The notes beneath the pieces are model-generated. The model worked only from the letters and a program-made list of their open reading frames with translations. It was not told where the DNA came from and did no database searches. This document shows positions 36,690 to 49,099 of a stretch of DNA of 64,000 nt, one piece after another. The position numbers and the translations under genes were made by a program. How positions within the stretch are numbered: the first letter of the stretch is position 1; every line of letters starts with the position of its first letter. Source of the stretch: Aldrovandia affinis (taxonomy: Eukaryota; Chordata; Actinopteri; Notacanthiformes; Halosauridae); assembly GCA_029706075.1 (NCBI GenBank), contig JAINUG010000114.1, positions 434,001-498,000 on the forward strand, written 5' to 3'.

Positions 36690-37288
36690 TCTTTTTCTCC
36701 CCTCACAGACTCTGATATTTCCCACCTCCTCCTCTCCCACCACCCTACCACTTGTGCCCTCGACCCTATCCCATCATCCCTCCTCCAGGCTATTACACCT
36801 GACATCCTCCAATTTGTTACCTCCCTTGTGAAGTCCTCTCTGTCTTCTGGTTGTTTCCCCTCACCCTTCAAAAGGGCCCATATCACCCCTCTGCTGAAAA
36901 AACCCACTCTAGACCCCTCAGTCATCTAGAATTATCGGCCAGTATCTCTCCTCCCCTTCCTGTCTAAAATCCTCGAAAGAGCTGTATCTAACCAACTCTC
37001 TGCTTTCCTCACAGAAAATAACCTGCTGGACCCCCACCAGTCTGGCTTCAGACCTGGCCACTCGACAGAAACTGCTCTCCTCTCGGTCAATGAGTCACTT
37101 CACACCGCACGAACAGATTTACCTACAGGTTCCTAGTTTAACTATGTGGTTGCTCCTAGCACCTAGGAACTGTACTTCCCGCTAGGGTGGCTTTCAGCTA
37201 AACTGTTCTTGATTACGATTAACGCTTTGTTGTACGTCGCTCTGGATAAGAGCGTCTGCCAAATGCCTGTAATGTAATGTAATGTAAT
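36690..37288 (+). mobile_element. L2 LINE with large internal deletion
   Basis: The first part (36700-37090) encodes the start of an L2 reverse transcriptase: LTDSDISHLLLSHHP, CALDPIPSSLLQAI, HITPLLKKPTLDPSVI, then an in-frame TAG (36927), NYRPVSLLPFLSKILERAV and QSGFRPGHSTETALLS. It then jumps straight to 3' UTR sequence and the L2 tail GTCGCTCTGGATAAGAGCG then TCTGCCAAATG (37237-37266), ending in (TGTAA)n. Motifs A to E, including YADD, are deleted. The minisatellite upstream reads into it in frame. Confidence 0.9.
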
Positions 37289-37582
37289 GTAGCCATTTAT
37301 TCAAACAGGAGCTAAGCTAGCTAGCTGAAATACTACCGAAAAGATTATCTCTAAACATTTAGCTCGCTAACTGTACATTCGCGAAGTGCACACACGAACA
37401 CAGTTACGCTATAAATACGATAAAAGCATACACATACACACCTTGTATTTTGCATTACAAACATATTTTATTTGACTTAGGATTCTTTTTGGAGAAGCTA
37501 CACATTACCTTGTGGCTTCCGGGTTGGTTACTGCTGCACCAGCACAGTACTGCTGCACAAGCAGCATCTTCAGCCTGCTTCT

Positions 37583-37756
37583 TTGTGTGTGTGTGTGTGC
37601 ATATATGTGTGTTTGAATATGGTGTATGTACATGCGGGCGGCGTGTTTGCGTGGGTGTGTCTGAATGTGAGTGTGTGAAGTGTGAATGTGTGTGTGTGTG
37701 TGTGCACATGTGTGTGTCTATGTATGTGTGTGAGTGTGTGTGTGTGTGTTTGGCAC
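37583..37756. repeat. TG-rich microsatellite block
   Basis: Long imperfect (TG)n with interspersed ATG and TGAATG units. ORFs across it on both strands are low-complexity artefacts. Confidence 0.9.
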
Positions 37757-38736
37757 AAAGCTCCAGTCAAGGTGACCTGTGGCTGACAGGTATGCAGAAT
37801 GGCTCTGTGCTCAGCATGGCCCCAGCTCCTGCTTCTGCCCTCTACTCAGCACTTCCCTCCTCATACTACACTGAGGCTTAGCTGGAACGTTACTATGAAT
37901 ATTTGAAGATGTGCTGAAGTGCAAAGTTTGAATTGACAGTATTGTATGCCATCCCCAGGAAAGTGCATTATGGTAAGAGTCACATTTGTGAATTTTCTGC
38001 TCTAGTAAATTCACCCCACTTGTTTTTCACGAGATGAAGACAAACAGCAAATGTTACCCAGTGAAATTCCCCTATGGCAATTCCTGTATTACCATTCTGT
38101 GACAAGGCAGAGCTCGGTGGTGCTTGTTTAAACTCACCAGCATGATAAATGTTTGATGAGTGAGGCCTGGTGTTTCTTACATTTTTAATACAAACATGGA
38201 TCAGGGGTGGGGGTGTAAGAGTTATCCAGTGCCCTGTGCAGCATTGATGAGCACATTGAGATGTGATCCTTGACCAGCTCTCTCCAAATGCTCAGATTTC
38301 AGTGCAAACCTACTTGCAAAGGTCAGGGGCTCTAATGTACTGTAATTCCCCACTTCTGTCCTTGCTCAGTACTCCCAAGCTGACCTCACACTCAGGCATG
38401 ATGCCATCAATGCGACAAAGCTGACAATTCGGCAGGCAGGAAAAAGATAAAAAAGAAACATTATTTGTGGCACTACCATTGCAAAAGACTACTAATATTT
38501 TGCCAATTCAGCAGCTTTGACAATCATGTTATAACCAATGTTATATGGCCATATTGCTACATAGTACTTACAACTGTAAAGCATGTTTGCATCTGTATTT
38601 CAAGTGTTTTTATGTGACTGCAGTCCCAACATTAATTGCCACAGTAATAATTTTAAGTGTGAACAAACTAGCTCATTCTCCAATAATCATAATATGAATA
38701 AAAACGGTCAAAGTTCAACATTAAAATGTATAACTA
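37757..38736. other. No recognisable gene
   Basis: Single-copy-looking sequence with nothing recognised. Confidence 0.5.
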
Positions 38737-39183
38737 GGGGGCTGCTCAGTGGCTCACACTGTAAAGGCACTGTGTATGGATGAGCCCCACGATATCGAAT
38801 CCAGATTGTGTGAGTGCTGACTATGGTTAGCAGCCAGGCGGGGCAATGCATAATTGGCGGTAGCATCATGCAGGGAGGGAGGGAGGGAGGGATTCAGTCG
38901 GCTGGATTGTCTCGTCATACACTAGTGAGCCCTGTTGGTCAATCGGGCACCCATGGTCTGCCTGTATAAATCTGTATGAAGTGTTTTCCTCAGACTCATG
39001 TCTGTGCAAGCCTAACTTGATGACTGCGGGGTGAAATGAAGCCATGGCTGACATCAAGTTTCAGAGGAGATTGCATGCTTGTCTATGGTCTCTAGAATTG
39101 ACAGCAGAGGTTGAAGACAGCCTGGCTTAATACGATTGGGCATTCTAAATTGGGATAAAAATGGGACAATAAATAAATGAATA
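38737..39183 (+). mobile_element. tRNA-derived SINE (GGCTCAGTGG-type head)
   Basis: The head GGGGCTGCTCAGTGGCTCAC and box B-like ATATCGAATCC are followed by GGCGGGGCAATGCATAATTG, (GGGA)n at 38871-38891 and TCAGTCGGCTGGATTGTCTC. The tail is GATTGGGCATTCTAAATTGG then GATAAAAATGGGACAATAAA. The layout matches a widespread fish SINE with a long body. The copy is diverged, and no clear TSD was found. Confidence 0.75.
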
Positions 39184-39194
39184 ACAAATACTGG

Positions 39195-39598
39195 TACTGG
39201 CTTATCAAGCGGTTAGAGGAACTGGTCCCCCTAACCTCATCACACCCTACAACCCAGCCGCTCCTTGCGGCCTCGGCTCTTCTCTGTCTTGGTCTTCCGC
39301 AAGAGACTCAAAACTCCTTTTCAGACTCCACTACCACTGAATTCTGTACATCTAGCCAATTGTCATCACCACTGCCTACATGTTTAATACTGCTTTCTGT
39401 ATATGTATACTTGTTCAAAACTTCCTCTATGAAAAAAAATGTAATAAAAAGGTATGGTATGCAGCTGCCACCAATGATGTCTATCGCTGTATTACTGCAC
39501 TGATCTCTTGCGTGAACTATGATTGTTCCTACCATGTATTAATGCACATATTGTAAGTCGCTCTGGATAAAAGCGTCTGCTAAATTCTTAAAATGTCA
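39195..39598 (+). mobile_element. L2-type LINE 3' terminal fragment
   Basis: The same 3' end as the minus-strand copy at 91-530. It shares CTTCCGCAAGAGACTCAAAA (RKRLK of the ORF2 end), TTTTCAGACTCCACTACCAC, ATTGTTCCTACCATGTATTA and the tail GTAAGTCGCTCTGGATAAAA then GCGTCTGCTAAAT. It is 5'-truncated directly after the SINE at 38737-39183. Confidence 0.8.
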
Positions 39599-41142
39599 AA
39601 TGGAACAATGGTTCTCTACTTGGGCATTGAACATGCACATTTTTAGAGACAAGCCCACCTCTATCCATAAACGATTTATACATGGATTAAGTAAAAGGAA
39701 TGTGCAGGATGAAGGATTTCAGCAAACAGCACTGAACACATTCACAAAGACAAGAGGATGGAGACATGCCTCACACTGCAGTTCTGCTGAGTCATGTTGT
39801 GGATCTGCTTTTATACCTGTGGGAGGGAGAAGGCAGTGACCACTTGACCATGTGACCATGGTGAGCAGTGGTAAGCAGGGTACGCTCTCTTCTCTGTGCC
39901 TATCCCAAACTCTACATTCACTACACTGTTCCTGTTCCAGCAGCTTTCACTGATGAAACCCCAGTGTACTCATTACTGATGCACCTCAGTGAAAAGGTCA
40001 CCGTTTCTGACAGATTTGATATGCATTTATTCATACCCAGATGGTAGGATTAACAAATGTGTGCATAAATGGTGCAGAGAGGAAAAGAGCAAACACCGTT
40101 TTTTATTATTGATTCTGCCATTGGCAAATGGGTCTGTGAGGAGAGAGCTCATTGGATCGTCTTACACCTGGCCACTCAGTAAGAGCAGAAAGGGCACCAA
40201 TTTTCCACCATTTTTGGAGAAGGCCAAAAGGGGCAGGCTCAGGATGGCCTTAAGCTTTAGCCGGGGGAAAGGTGTGCAGAGTGGATGGATTCCAGTGCTG
40301 AGCTGCAAACACCAGATCCCATGAATGAGCCACACTTCATCATCTGTTACTGTCTCACCATCGCTGTCACCAAGTCCCACGGTACGGTGGTGCGTGACGA
40401 GTTCGCCTCTGTCTGAGAGTCCCTTATTGCGCATCACTGGCTGCTATAATCCGCGACTGCATCTGTGTTCGCCATTACTGTATCAATACCACTCCACACA
40501 CCACCCACCGATGCATGCATATCCTCAGACTCAGAAAAGACCTCAGTCCTCGGACCTTAGACCCAGGCTTGACCCACAGAGGATAACTGTCATTAGTTTG
40601 AGGAGAGTGGAATATACAGTAACTAGGTCTGCAAAATGGTGGTCCCCCCAAATTGCAACCTCATTTACCAATGGTTCTGTTCCATGCCATCACAAAACTT
40701 TTTTTCACCAATAAATGGAAAAATGAATCACTTGCATGGATACCTTGAGTAACTGAAAGCTAAGGACAAAACACAGAGGCTGAAATCATGAAGTGATGCA
40801 GGTAGGACTGGGATCAGCTGATACTGGAAAGATGACACAGACCCTACTGGACGTAAACTTCACATGTCAACATCAAACCCTTCCACGAGTCTGCAGGTAC
40901 CTTGCATTCTAATTCTGTATTAACATTCAGAAAAGGCCTGTGTTCCTGAGCCTGTATTAGATACATTCTTCTTGTATGCTGGCTTCAAGATGGAGTTATT
41001 CACATTGCAGATTCCTGTTTTCCCTCCAATCTTGAATTTGGCAGTGGAGCAAAGAGCGAGAAAATGAGAAATGCACTTCTCATTCATTTACCAAAGAGGC
41101 CATTCAGTGAGCTGGAGAGCAACTTCACACTATCAGGAAGTG

Positions 41143-41183
<41 letters not shown>

Positions 41184-42830
41184 GTCATGACCCAGCTTTG
41201 ACAGTGCAACAAACACAATCCAATTATAGCTGGCTAGCACAATAGGAGGCAGACGCCTTATTTACACTGTCAGACAATGTGGCCCAATGGGAACGTGGAG
41301 AAGAACACACAAAAACCAACCGCCCGCTTCTCACTATTCAAATTACCCAGACTCCCCTAGGAGGAAAGTCTGTGCAGAGACCTGAGACTCAACTAAGCAT
41401 CATTTACATTCATATCAGCTCACATTTGAAGATATCAGCTGTGCCACTGTAGCAATTTTTCACACAAATGTACCTTCAATTTAAATAGAACCTATTGGGT
41501 ACTTACTGTATAGTCACACATAAACTGCATTGTACATTGAACTGGCTTCAAATACCATAGCCTGGTCATATCCCACAATTGTATCTGAATACCCTGAAGG
41601 AGGCTGCTTGCCAGCTGAAATATTGGTTAATAAATTAGCACTATAAATGTAGAGTGTGTGCAGCTTTAGTAACTCTTACACATGTTTTACTACCCTTACT
41701 AGGCCAGCACCTTTTATACGGTGTGTGTTTTTCTAGTTTTTGCTATTTACACATCCAATCTCTGAAATACATACAATAACAAAATCTTAAAAAGATAAGA
41801 CAGCAAAAACAAGGACATAAGCAGTCTCTTTTTAGGACCCACCATGAGACACTGGCCTTGATTTCGTTACTTCTCACAGAGTCCTACATTTTATTGTAAT
41901 ATTATTGATCAGTTGCCAACCTGTGAAGCCAGTGGTGCTGGTGAGAATGGTACCTGATGCAGTGCCCTCCAGCCTCAAGCAACTAATTAATATGCAAAAT
42001 AATGCACAGTGAGCCTTGACTGACGGCCTGTATAATCTAATTAAGTAGGCTTGGCTTCCGGGGGACTGGAGCTCTTCCCAAGGGCAGCTAAGCAGGGCAT
42101 CAGGAGCACTGAAGGGGAATAGCAGGGAGAGCAGAAGCTAATTATAAGTGAGAGGAGACCTGACTCAGACAGGAAGACAGAAAAGGGCAACATGGTAAAT
42201 ATTTGGAAGAGATGCTCGGGAAGGTGACGGACCTTTCCAGGAACATTTCAGATGAAAACAAACCAAATTATAAAACCAAACAACACAATTGCACGCTCTT
42301 GAGGGTTCTCACTGGGAACAGAAATAAAGAGGCTGAGACTTTCTCAGTTTTCACCTCTACAGAAGTTTATGTTGCTCTGGCAGAAAAAACAAATATGCAG
42401 AGAAACAAAAAAACAGTGTGTTTTGCATGAATCTTTACTTTATAATGTCATATCCGCCAAGAGCAATGTAAACAAATAGTCCCTTTCCCATGAAACTGCT
42501 GTTTAAGTAAAAGCAGACATACACAAAATTATAAATAAGGATTATTGTCTGTTGATTACTTTGATTTGCAGATGGAATTAGTTGCAGATTAACCTCTGTA
42601 TTTTTCCATCTGCAGGGAGTAAACAAGCTACACAATTAAAATAGTTCTGTGCTCAAACAAATGATCAGGTACATGCCTGACTTTATCTGATACACTTAGC
42701 CTCTTTGTTTGTTGTTGTCCATCATCAGCATTTGGACAATTTCCCAGAATTCTCCAGCCCTTTTTTGATTATTGGGATGTTCCAGAACCCTCCTGCGTGT
42801 CTGCCATTATTACTGTAAACATAGAGAGAT
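39599..42830. other. No recognisable gene; (CA)n at 41143-41182
   Basis: Contains a (CA)n microsatellite of about 40 bp (41143-41182). ORFs up to 129 codons (40325-40714) have no domain that I recognise. Confidence 0.5.
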
Positions 42831-43079
42831 CTGGGCCCGTATTCACAAAGCATTTTAAGGGTAAAGGTTGGTCCTAACTCCGCAATTTAGGAGCAACTCC
42901 TGCCTGCTTCTAACTTCTCCTGGACTTAGGAGCTGTTTTTAGCTCTCAACCCTTTGTGAAACACTCCTAAGGACTCCTAAGTTTATGAGTGACACGCCCA
43001 TTATTTTTGGGACTTGCTCCTAAATTCCGGAGTTACGACCAACTTTTACCCTTAAAATTCTTTGTGAATACGGGCCCAG
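42831..43079. mobile_element. Foldback MITE, 249 bp
   Basis: The ends are inverted: CTGGGCCCGTATTCACAAAG at the left (42831-42850) and CTTTGTGAATACGGGCCCAG at the right (43060-43079). Similarity continues inward for about 65 bp (TTTTAAGGGTAAA, TAACTCC and TTTAGGAGCAA, each mirrored). There is no coding capacity. The GGGCCCGTATTCAC terminus is typical of fish foldback elements. A TSD could not be assigned. Confidence 0.88.
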
Positions 43080-43558
43080 TTGTGCAGTCGTGAAACCTTC
43101 AGTGCTCCATACCCTCCAGTAAAAGGTTCTGCACAAAAGAAAACAATGCTTCAATTCAAAGTTTGAAGTAAATATTGATGCTGCACTTTTCATGCTCCAA
43201 AAATATTCCAGATTTATACTGTTGTAAATACTGAACTAACATAAACTAAATAAACACTGATGAAATGTAGGCACTACAATATATGTCCTGTGTACTTCTT
43301 TACCATACTCAAATTCAGAGGCCCCATACACACAAATCAGCCAATACTACCTGTGGATGATAAACTTTAATTGCGAGGTAAGAAAATTAAGAACTTTTAA
43401 TTCCAGTAAAATATGTGCATTAACCACAGAACACACTTACTTCTCTGTGCAACAATTTTGATTCCAGTTTGCTGGACTCGTGAAAATGCATGATTGTTAC
43501 CTAATCCACCTTTCTGCCAGTCCGATAAAGCATCTGGGAAACATTGCTACATCATCTT
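43080..43558. other. No recognisable gene
   Basis: AT-rich sequence with nothing recognised. Confidence 0.5.
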
Positions 43559-43559
43559 G

Positions 43560-43710
43560 TGGTTCTGTGTGGCTCAACGGCGTTGGCAATGCTTAGGTTG
43601 TGGGTTCAATTCCCACTGGGACCACATGTACTGAAAAATGTATGCATTCACTACTGTAAATCGCTTTGGATAAAAGCGTCTGCTAAAGGGCATATATATA
43701 TTATTATTAT
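43560..43710 (+). mobile_element. tRNA-derived SINE with L2-type tail, copy 2
   Basis: The same family as 14143-14310: TGGTTCTGTGTGGCTCAACG, TTAGGTTGTGGGTTCAATTC, TATGCATTCACTACTGTAAA and the tail TCGCTTTGGATAAAAGCG then TCTGCTAAAGG. Box A is shortened by a small deletion and box B carries A for G (GGTTCAATTCC), so its promoter is probably weak. Confidence 0.88.
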
Positions 43711-44748
43711 CTTTGGCAGAGACATGTTCTGGTACCATCCTTCTGCAAACCTGTTTGGTTTTAGTAGTCATTTTGTGTGACCCGAAGGAGACTGGCAAAA
43801 CTCTCTCAGTCTATATCAAACCAACAGAGTCCAGTGTAGTGTTGCTTGTGCTGCCATTGGTAAGTGATCAGCCTTTCCTGGTCCTCTGAACTTTCAGTGA
43901 TCATTATCAAATCTGACCTCATTTTATGATAACCAGGAGTTTTGTGAGCCCATGAACACCACTAAGGCCACCACACCTTTCCCCCTTTCAGGATTTAACA
44001 AGGATATTAACAGCTTGGGCTAATGGGCAAGTTATTGGGGGACTGCTCTGCAATCACAGCTGTTTTTCCTGGGGGTTTTTTTGGGGGGGATGATAGCTGT
44101 GCAGTCTCCTCTAGGGACAGGCAAACAATGGCTCCTCCACATCCATTCTTTGCTCTAATCCGGGGCTTAATATTTAATGGGAACCTGACCAGCTTGGTGA
44201 ACAGAGTCATTAAAATGTAGTACAATAGTCCTCTTTTTTGTCACAGGAGCATCTAATGAATGCTCATAGGGTAGTGTATAGCATATTACTGTAGAAATAG
44301 AGAGACAATAATCATCACATAGTTAACTAGACAGTCTAAGCTTCCTGTCACATCTTATAATGCTCATCAAATTCGGTATGGATACTAATTAGGCTTCAGC
44401 AGGCTTCCAACTGAGGTGTTTCTCAGAAAAATAATTATGTAACTTATTACTAATGATTTTGATTGTTTCTCAAGTTCCATGGAATACTTGAAAAATTATT
44501 AGCCGATTTACATGTGTGGTACTGTCCATCAAACCGAAAACAGTTTTATCATCTCAGAAAAAACTCAGGTTAGGGAATACATAGTAATGTGTGAAATATG
44601 GTCATTTTTAACTATACCAACACATTTAGAAGAAGGCTTACATGCTTGTGTAACAATTACTAATTGAATGTTGTCTGTGTGTTTGTTCATTAAGACATGC
44701 CCCAGACCTTCTTAAGTGAGATCCCTTTGTGGAGGCTCCTTTTGTTCC
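43711..44748. other. No recognisable gene
   Basis: A short G/T run lies near 44071-44090. No gene is recognised. Confidence 0.5.
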
Positions 44749-44792
44749 TACCACCTACAGCACAAATCACTGTATCAGTGCTGTAGGTGGTA
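44749..44792. repeat. Perfect 15-bp-arm hairpin
   Basis: TACCACCTACAGCAC (44749-44763) is perfectly inverted as GTGCTGTAGGTGGTA (44778-44792) around a 14-nt loop. It is shorter than a usual microRNA precursor and pairing outside the arms is poor, so function is unknown. Confidence 0.9.
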
Positions 44793-46922
44793 AGACATGC
44801 TGCAGTGTCAGTAACACACAACACATCCTGATTTATTGGTAGAACCACAGTGTGTTGTAAAGACACTGGCACTCACACCTGGCACTCAACTGACCCCAGA
44901 TCAGACATTTCCAAGCAGTGACTTCCCAGCAGACATGTTTTTATTAGGTGCCAAGATGTGCAGTGTGGCAGCGCCACTGGTGCCAACCCCAGCTGCTTCC
45001 CTTGCATTATTCCCTTTGATCACCTGGCAACTGGCTGTGCAGACCCTGGCCTTTGATATCTACAGTAGGGGTGATCATCACCCCAAACCAGAGGAGCATG
45101 TATCTCTGTCATTATTTTGGCATTAGCCTGCTGAGATTATGGGCCAATGGTGAAACCTTTATTTATTAGACAGCAGCCTAGATCTGTCACTGTAATGTGA
45201 CAGGTTGGGGGACACAATGCTGTTATTAATAATGCATGTGGTCTGGGGGACAAGGCCTCCCATTTGTTCTTGTCACACTGATACAATTAAGAATGATGAC
45301 CAGTGATTCACAGAGCTTAACCATCAAAATCAATTTCCAAATTGGTCCTGTATCCTTGGGGCAAATATGCATTCTGTTTAGAGCCTTTTAATCCCTCCAT
45401 AGAACACACATACCATTAGATTGAAATATGATATGAGCATGGTGTGGAAACACTGCGCATCAGTCACCTTTCTTGATGATGAGGTTGCTGCTGAAGAGCT
45501 AGCCGAAGCCACGCTGCCATCAAGGCAGAGCTCAGTGCAGCACATCAATGCATATATGTAAGGGCGCTCTCTGCTGGTGAGCCCGGTTACTCACGGGTCA
45601 AATATTTTACAATGTGGGGCATGGGAGTTTGAGTTTAAGTTTGACTACACTATAAGCAGGGCTATGCGCCTATAATTTTGGAAGGTTTTTATGCCTGATA
45701 CACATGTATGGAAGTATACTGTTTATTAATGACTGTAATGCCAAATTAAAGTGAATCCTTTGTAACAGAAATGTAATTAAGAATCAGGAATGTAAATACA
45801 ACATGTAATTACCCATCTCCTACTGTATCTATAAAAAACAAACATCAGTAGATATGGAATTTCAAGATATGAAATTATATGACATCTGATATGCAGTATT
45901 GCCTCACATAACAAGGCTAGCATAGCAGAAAAACAAAAAAATAAAAATCCATGACACAAAATGTACTCCTTGAAATCTTGTTTGTATCCCGAAAAAGCAA
46001 AACAAATAAGGATGCATAAGGCATAACATAGGTTCTGATTATAAAGGAATATGACAGAATTGGAGTCTTGCCGGGAGACCTCAATTCAATCTGACCACAA
46101 TGTGCTTTGTCCTTAGGTTAAAGAATGTAAGGAAGTGTTACTTTCGGTGACAACAAACTCACAATGTTGCACAATAAACAAAAAACACTTGCTTAAATGA
46201 CTAAACATTCTCTTGAGTTAAGGATAAATTGCATTGGTCAAGGTTGGATAGAGGCCTCCCAATAAGAGCCTTTGAATCTCTTCAGTATGTGGTATACCTA
46301 CGATGCCTGTTTGTCCACAGAGGTTTAGAGGAGAAATCTGACAAGATGCTGTGCCTTGACTTCTCTTTGTGTACTTCTCTCTAAGGATGTTCAGACCCAG
46401 GACCTGTTTCCTAATGAGGATGGACCCTCTCTTTCCTGTGATGTGGGGAAACCGTGGACTCCAACTCGCATAATCAAAAGAGCCTATGAACTCCTTGGAA
46501 ACAATGGCCCCTATTCAGGACTGCCCCAGTGCAAGGGAGTCAAAGCCAGCCCTCCCCATGCTCCTATTATTATGGTCATGCTCAAGACTTCTAATGCATG
46601 TAACCTATTAAAACCATGCTCAGGACAGCCACAGCACTGCAATCTAATTATAATCTAATTGGTATTCAATTAAATAATTCAATAATGGCCTAGATAATGT
46701 AAATAGTTGTATTATACCAGATTTACAGTGACCTTCCTTCCAGCCTATGTGTGATAAGCTCCACTGTGGCAGTGGCCCACTTGGTAATGTTTTTGGTCAT
46801 TTCATATGCAATAGAAGGCAACATTGTAGGAGCTACAGCATTGTGCAGGCGAAGTCCTAGCATTTTTTTGTATTTCTCTGTCTCTCACACACGCATACAT
46901 ATGGACACATAACCCCGCCCCG

Positions 46923-46955
<33 letters not shown>

Positions 46956-47638
46956 TACATACACATAACTAGCAATGAGGACAACAGAAGCCCTGCAATG
47001 GGTGGCCTTCATTTTTAAATCTATGGGTCATTAACTGTTGATTGATATACTACTCAAGGAGCACCTACGTGTGCAGGTACCATCATCACCTCTGATGCTA
47101 CAGCTACTATTGTACTATTCCGAATATGGAAAATAGGAGACCTGCCTTAAAATGGAGTCTGACCTTACCTCCTTGTTATTTGTAAACACATGAAGGAAAC
47201 TCCAGTTCCCTTTGCTGAGAAACACGGTGCACCCTGGGGGTTAAAACATTCCCAAATCACAGCAACATACTGTAACCATAACAACTAACACCCACCCACA
47301 ATTCCAAGCTGCTCTTCGATTCACAGCAGATAAACAAGCCATTAAAATGTGCTCTCCTTCAAGAGGCTGGGCGCTGCCTGATCCCTCCTGCTTTTATACT
47401 AGCTCAGCGGGGACAGTAATTATGATTATGTTCAATAGCACAGGGACATAATTAAATGGCTTCATTGTTTGGAGTTGGGGCTCATTATAGGATAGATCAA
47501 AGTGTCCTGGCTGAGATGTCCATAAAGGAAAAAGCAGAGTTATATTTTATTTATTTAAAATTATTTTCTGCAGCTCTGCCGTCTTACTTGTAATGGCTAC
47601 TGCATATTAAAGCCAGCCCTGGCCCGCCCTGATAAGGT
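44793..47638. other. No recognisable gene; (CA)n at 46923-46966
   Basis: Includes a (CA)n microsatellite merging into CATA repeats (46923-46966). A plus-strand frame at 46377-46600, preceded by a pyrimidine tract and AAG, is discussed as a weak exon candidate in the findings. Confidence 0.45.
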
Positions 47639-47639
47639 G

Positions 47640-47829
47640 GGCCACTGCTGTCAGGTGGGGCACTGCTGTTGTACCCTTGAGCCAGGTACTGAAGCAACCT
47701 GAATTGCTTCAGTAGATATCCAGCTGTATAAATGGATTGTATGTAAAGAAAGAAATTTGTATGTAAAGAATTTTCAACTGTAAGTCACTCTGGATAAGGG
47801 CGTCTGCTAAATGACTGTAATGTAATTTA
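47640..47829 (+). mobile_element. V-SINE, 5'-truncated
   Basis: The core is well kept: GGGGCACTGCTGTTGTACCC, TTGAGCCAGGTACTGAAGC, AATTGCTTCAGTAGATATCC and AGCTGTATAAATGGATTGTA. The tail follows: GTAAGTCACTCTGGATAAGG then GCGTCTGCTAAATGACTGTAA. The tRNA-derived head is missing. A short internal duplication of TTTGTATGTAAAGAA lies at 47745-47771. Confidence 0.88.
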
Positions 47830-48038
47830 ATAAGGCTGTCGGCGCTGCAAAGAACAGATACCACAGACGCTGTCCCTCCATACCACAAAAGGCTTAATCC
47901 ACGTCATAGCATGAGAGAATGAAGCTTCAGTGAGACACATGAAAAGCTCTCGTCTCCCCTGTTGTTTTCTCAAATATCAAAATGTTTCATCATCAAGTGC
48001 AAGACAGGGTATTGCATCGCAGGTGCAGTGTTGTAAAA

Positions 48039-48069
<31 letters not shown>

Positions 48070-49087
48070 CCTAGGCCTATATTTATCCAGCCTTTGATCC
48101 ACTATGGAGGATGGAAGCCTTTGATATTGGTTTTCTGTTTTCAAGACTGGTTTAAACGATTGTCCATGCATTCGTTTCCCAGAAACCAACAGCACCGGTA
48201 AAATATGCAGTGTGTTTAAGCCCTTTCACTTTTCACATAGGTTGGGCTGCAGGCAGATTCCATCATCATTTCACACAGAGACAACAAAGCGATCCAATTG
48301 TGTGTTCCATCCACTCCAGGGTTGCAGAGTCACCATGATTCATAGAACTTTAACTTTCATTATGTGTGTAGCATGCCACGACAGCTGCTTATATCCAAGC
48401 TTTCATGTTTTACTGCCAGTAAATATAAGCACCAGCATATTTTATAGTCCCTGCAGTCACTATGCAGTAAACAGGAAGTGGAAAGGACATGAATATTCCT
48501 AGGAGAGGGGAAGATCAATTTAAGCAGCATTCACATTTTAGAACAATTTTATTTCTGTTTTGAAGTGGGAAGCATGACATCGCACCTCTAATTTAATTTT
48601 CTTGAAAGAAGGCAAGTTTTTCATAAACGATCCAGTTGCATATGAAAAGAATCCCAACAATTTGCTATTCCCATGGTAAATTTCAGGCCTAAGTTCCTGC
48701 AGGGCAAATGTACCTGTTGGTATGTATCCTGAAGTGTTTTTGTCTTAATAGTCACAATAACAAACATATTCCTCTTACCATAATTTACATTCAGCCAAAT
48801 CTAACTTATCTAGATGATTTTAAAAACAAATATTTTGTTGTTGAGTAAGCCTAACACATTAGCAGGCTATTCATGCCACCATACTTGACAAAATATTCAT
48901 TTGGGCATTTAAAATTTGACACTTGTCTTTCTCCTCTTTCTCCCACTTAATGTTCAACTGCAAGAGACAGGAAATTGAATTACCATCTAGGTGGAAATGT
49001 GTCAATGGATTAAAATCAGGGCCACTAGATTCTAAAATCTGGAGCAGAGAAATATGGAGTAAAATGAAGGAAAATCAGGTTCAAACA
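47830..49087. other. No recognisable gene; (CA)n at 48042-48069
   Basis: A 28-bp (CA)n microsatellite lies at 48042-48069. Nothing else is recognised. Confidence 0.5.
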
Positions 49088-49099
49088 TTCAAAGAGTCT

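Noticed and set aside
36522..36929. Proline-rich 135-codon protein
   Set aside because: The repeat runs in frame into an L2 LINE reverse transcriptase, and the ORF ends at a stop inside it.
37450..37881. 143-codon ORF rich in Cys/Val
   Set aside because: It is a translation of TG repeats (CVCVCV pattern).
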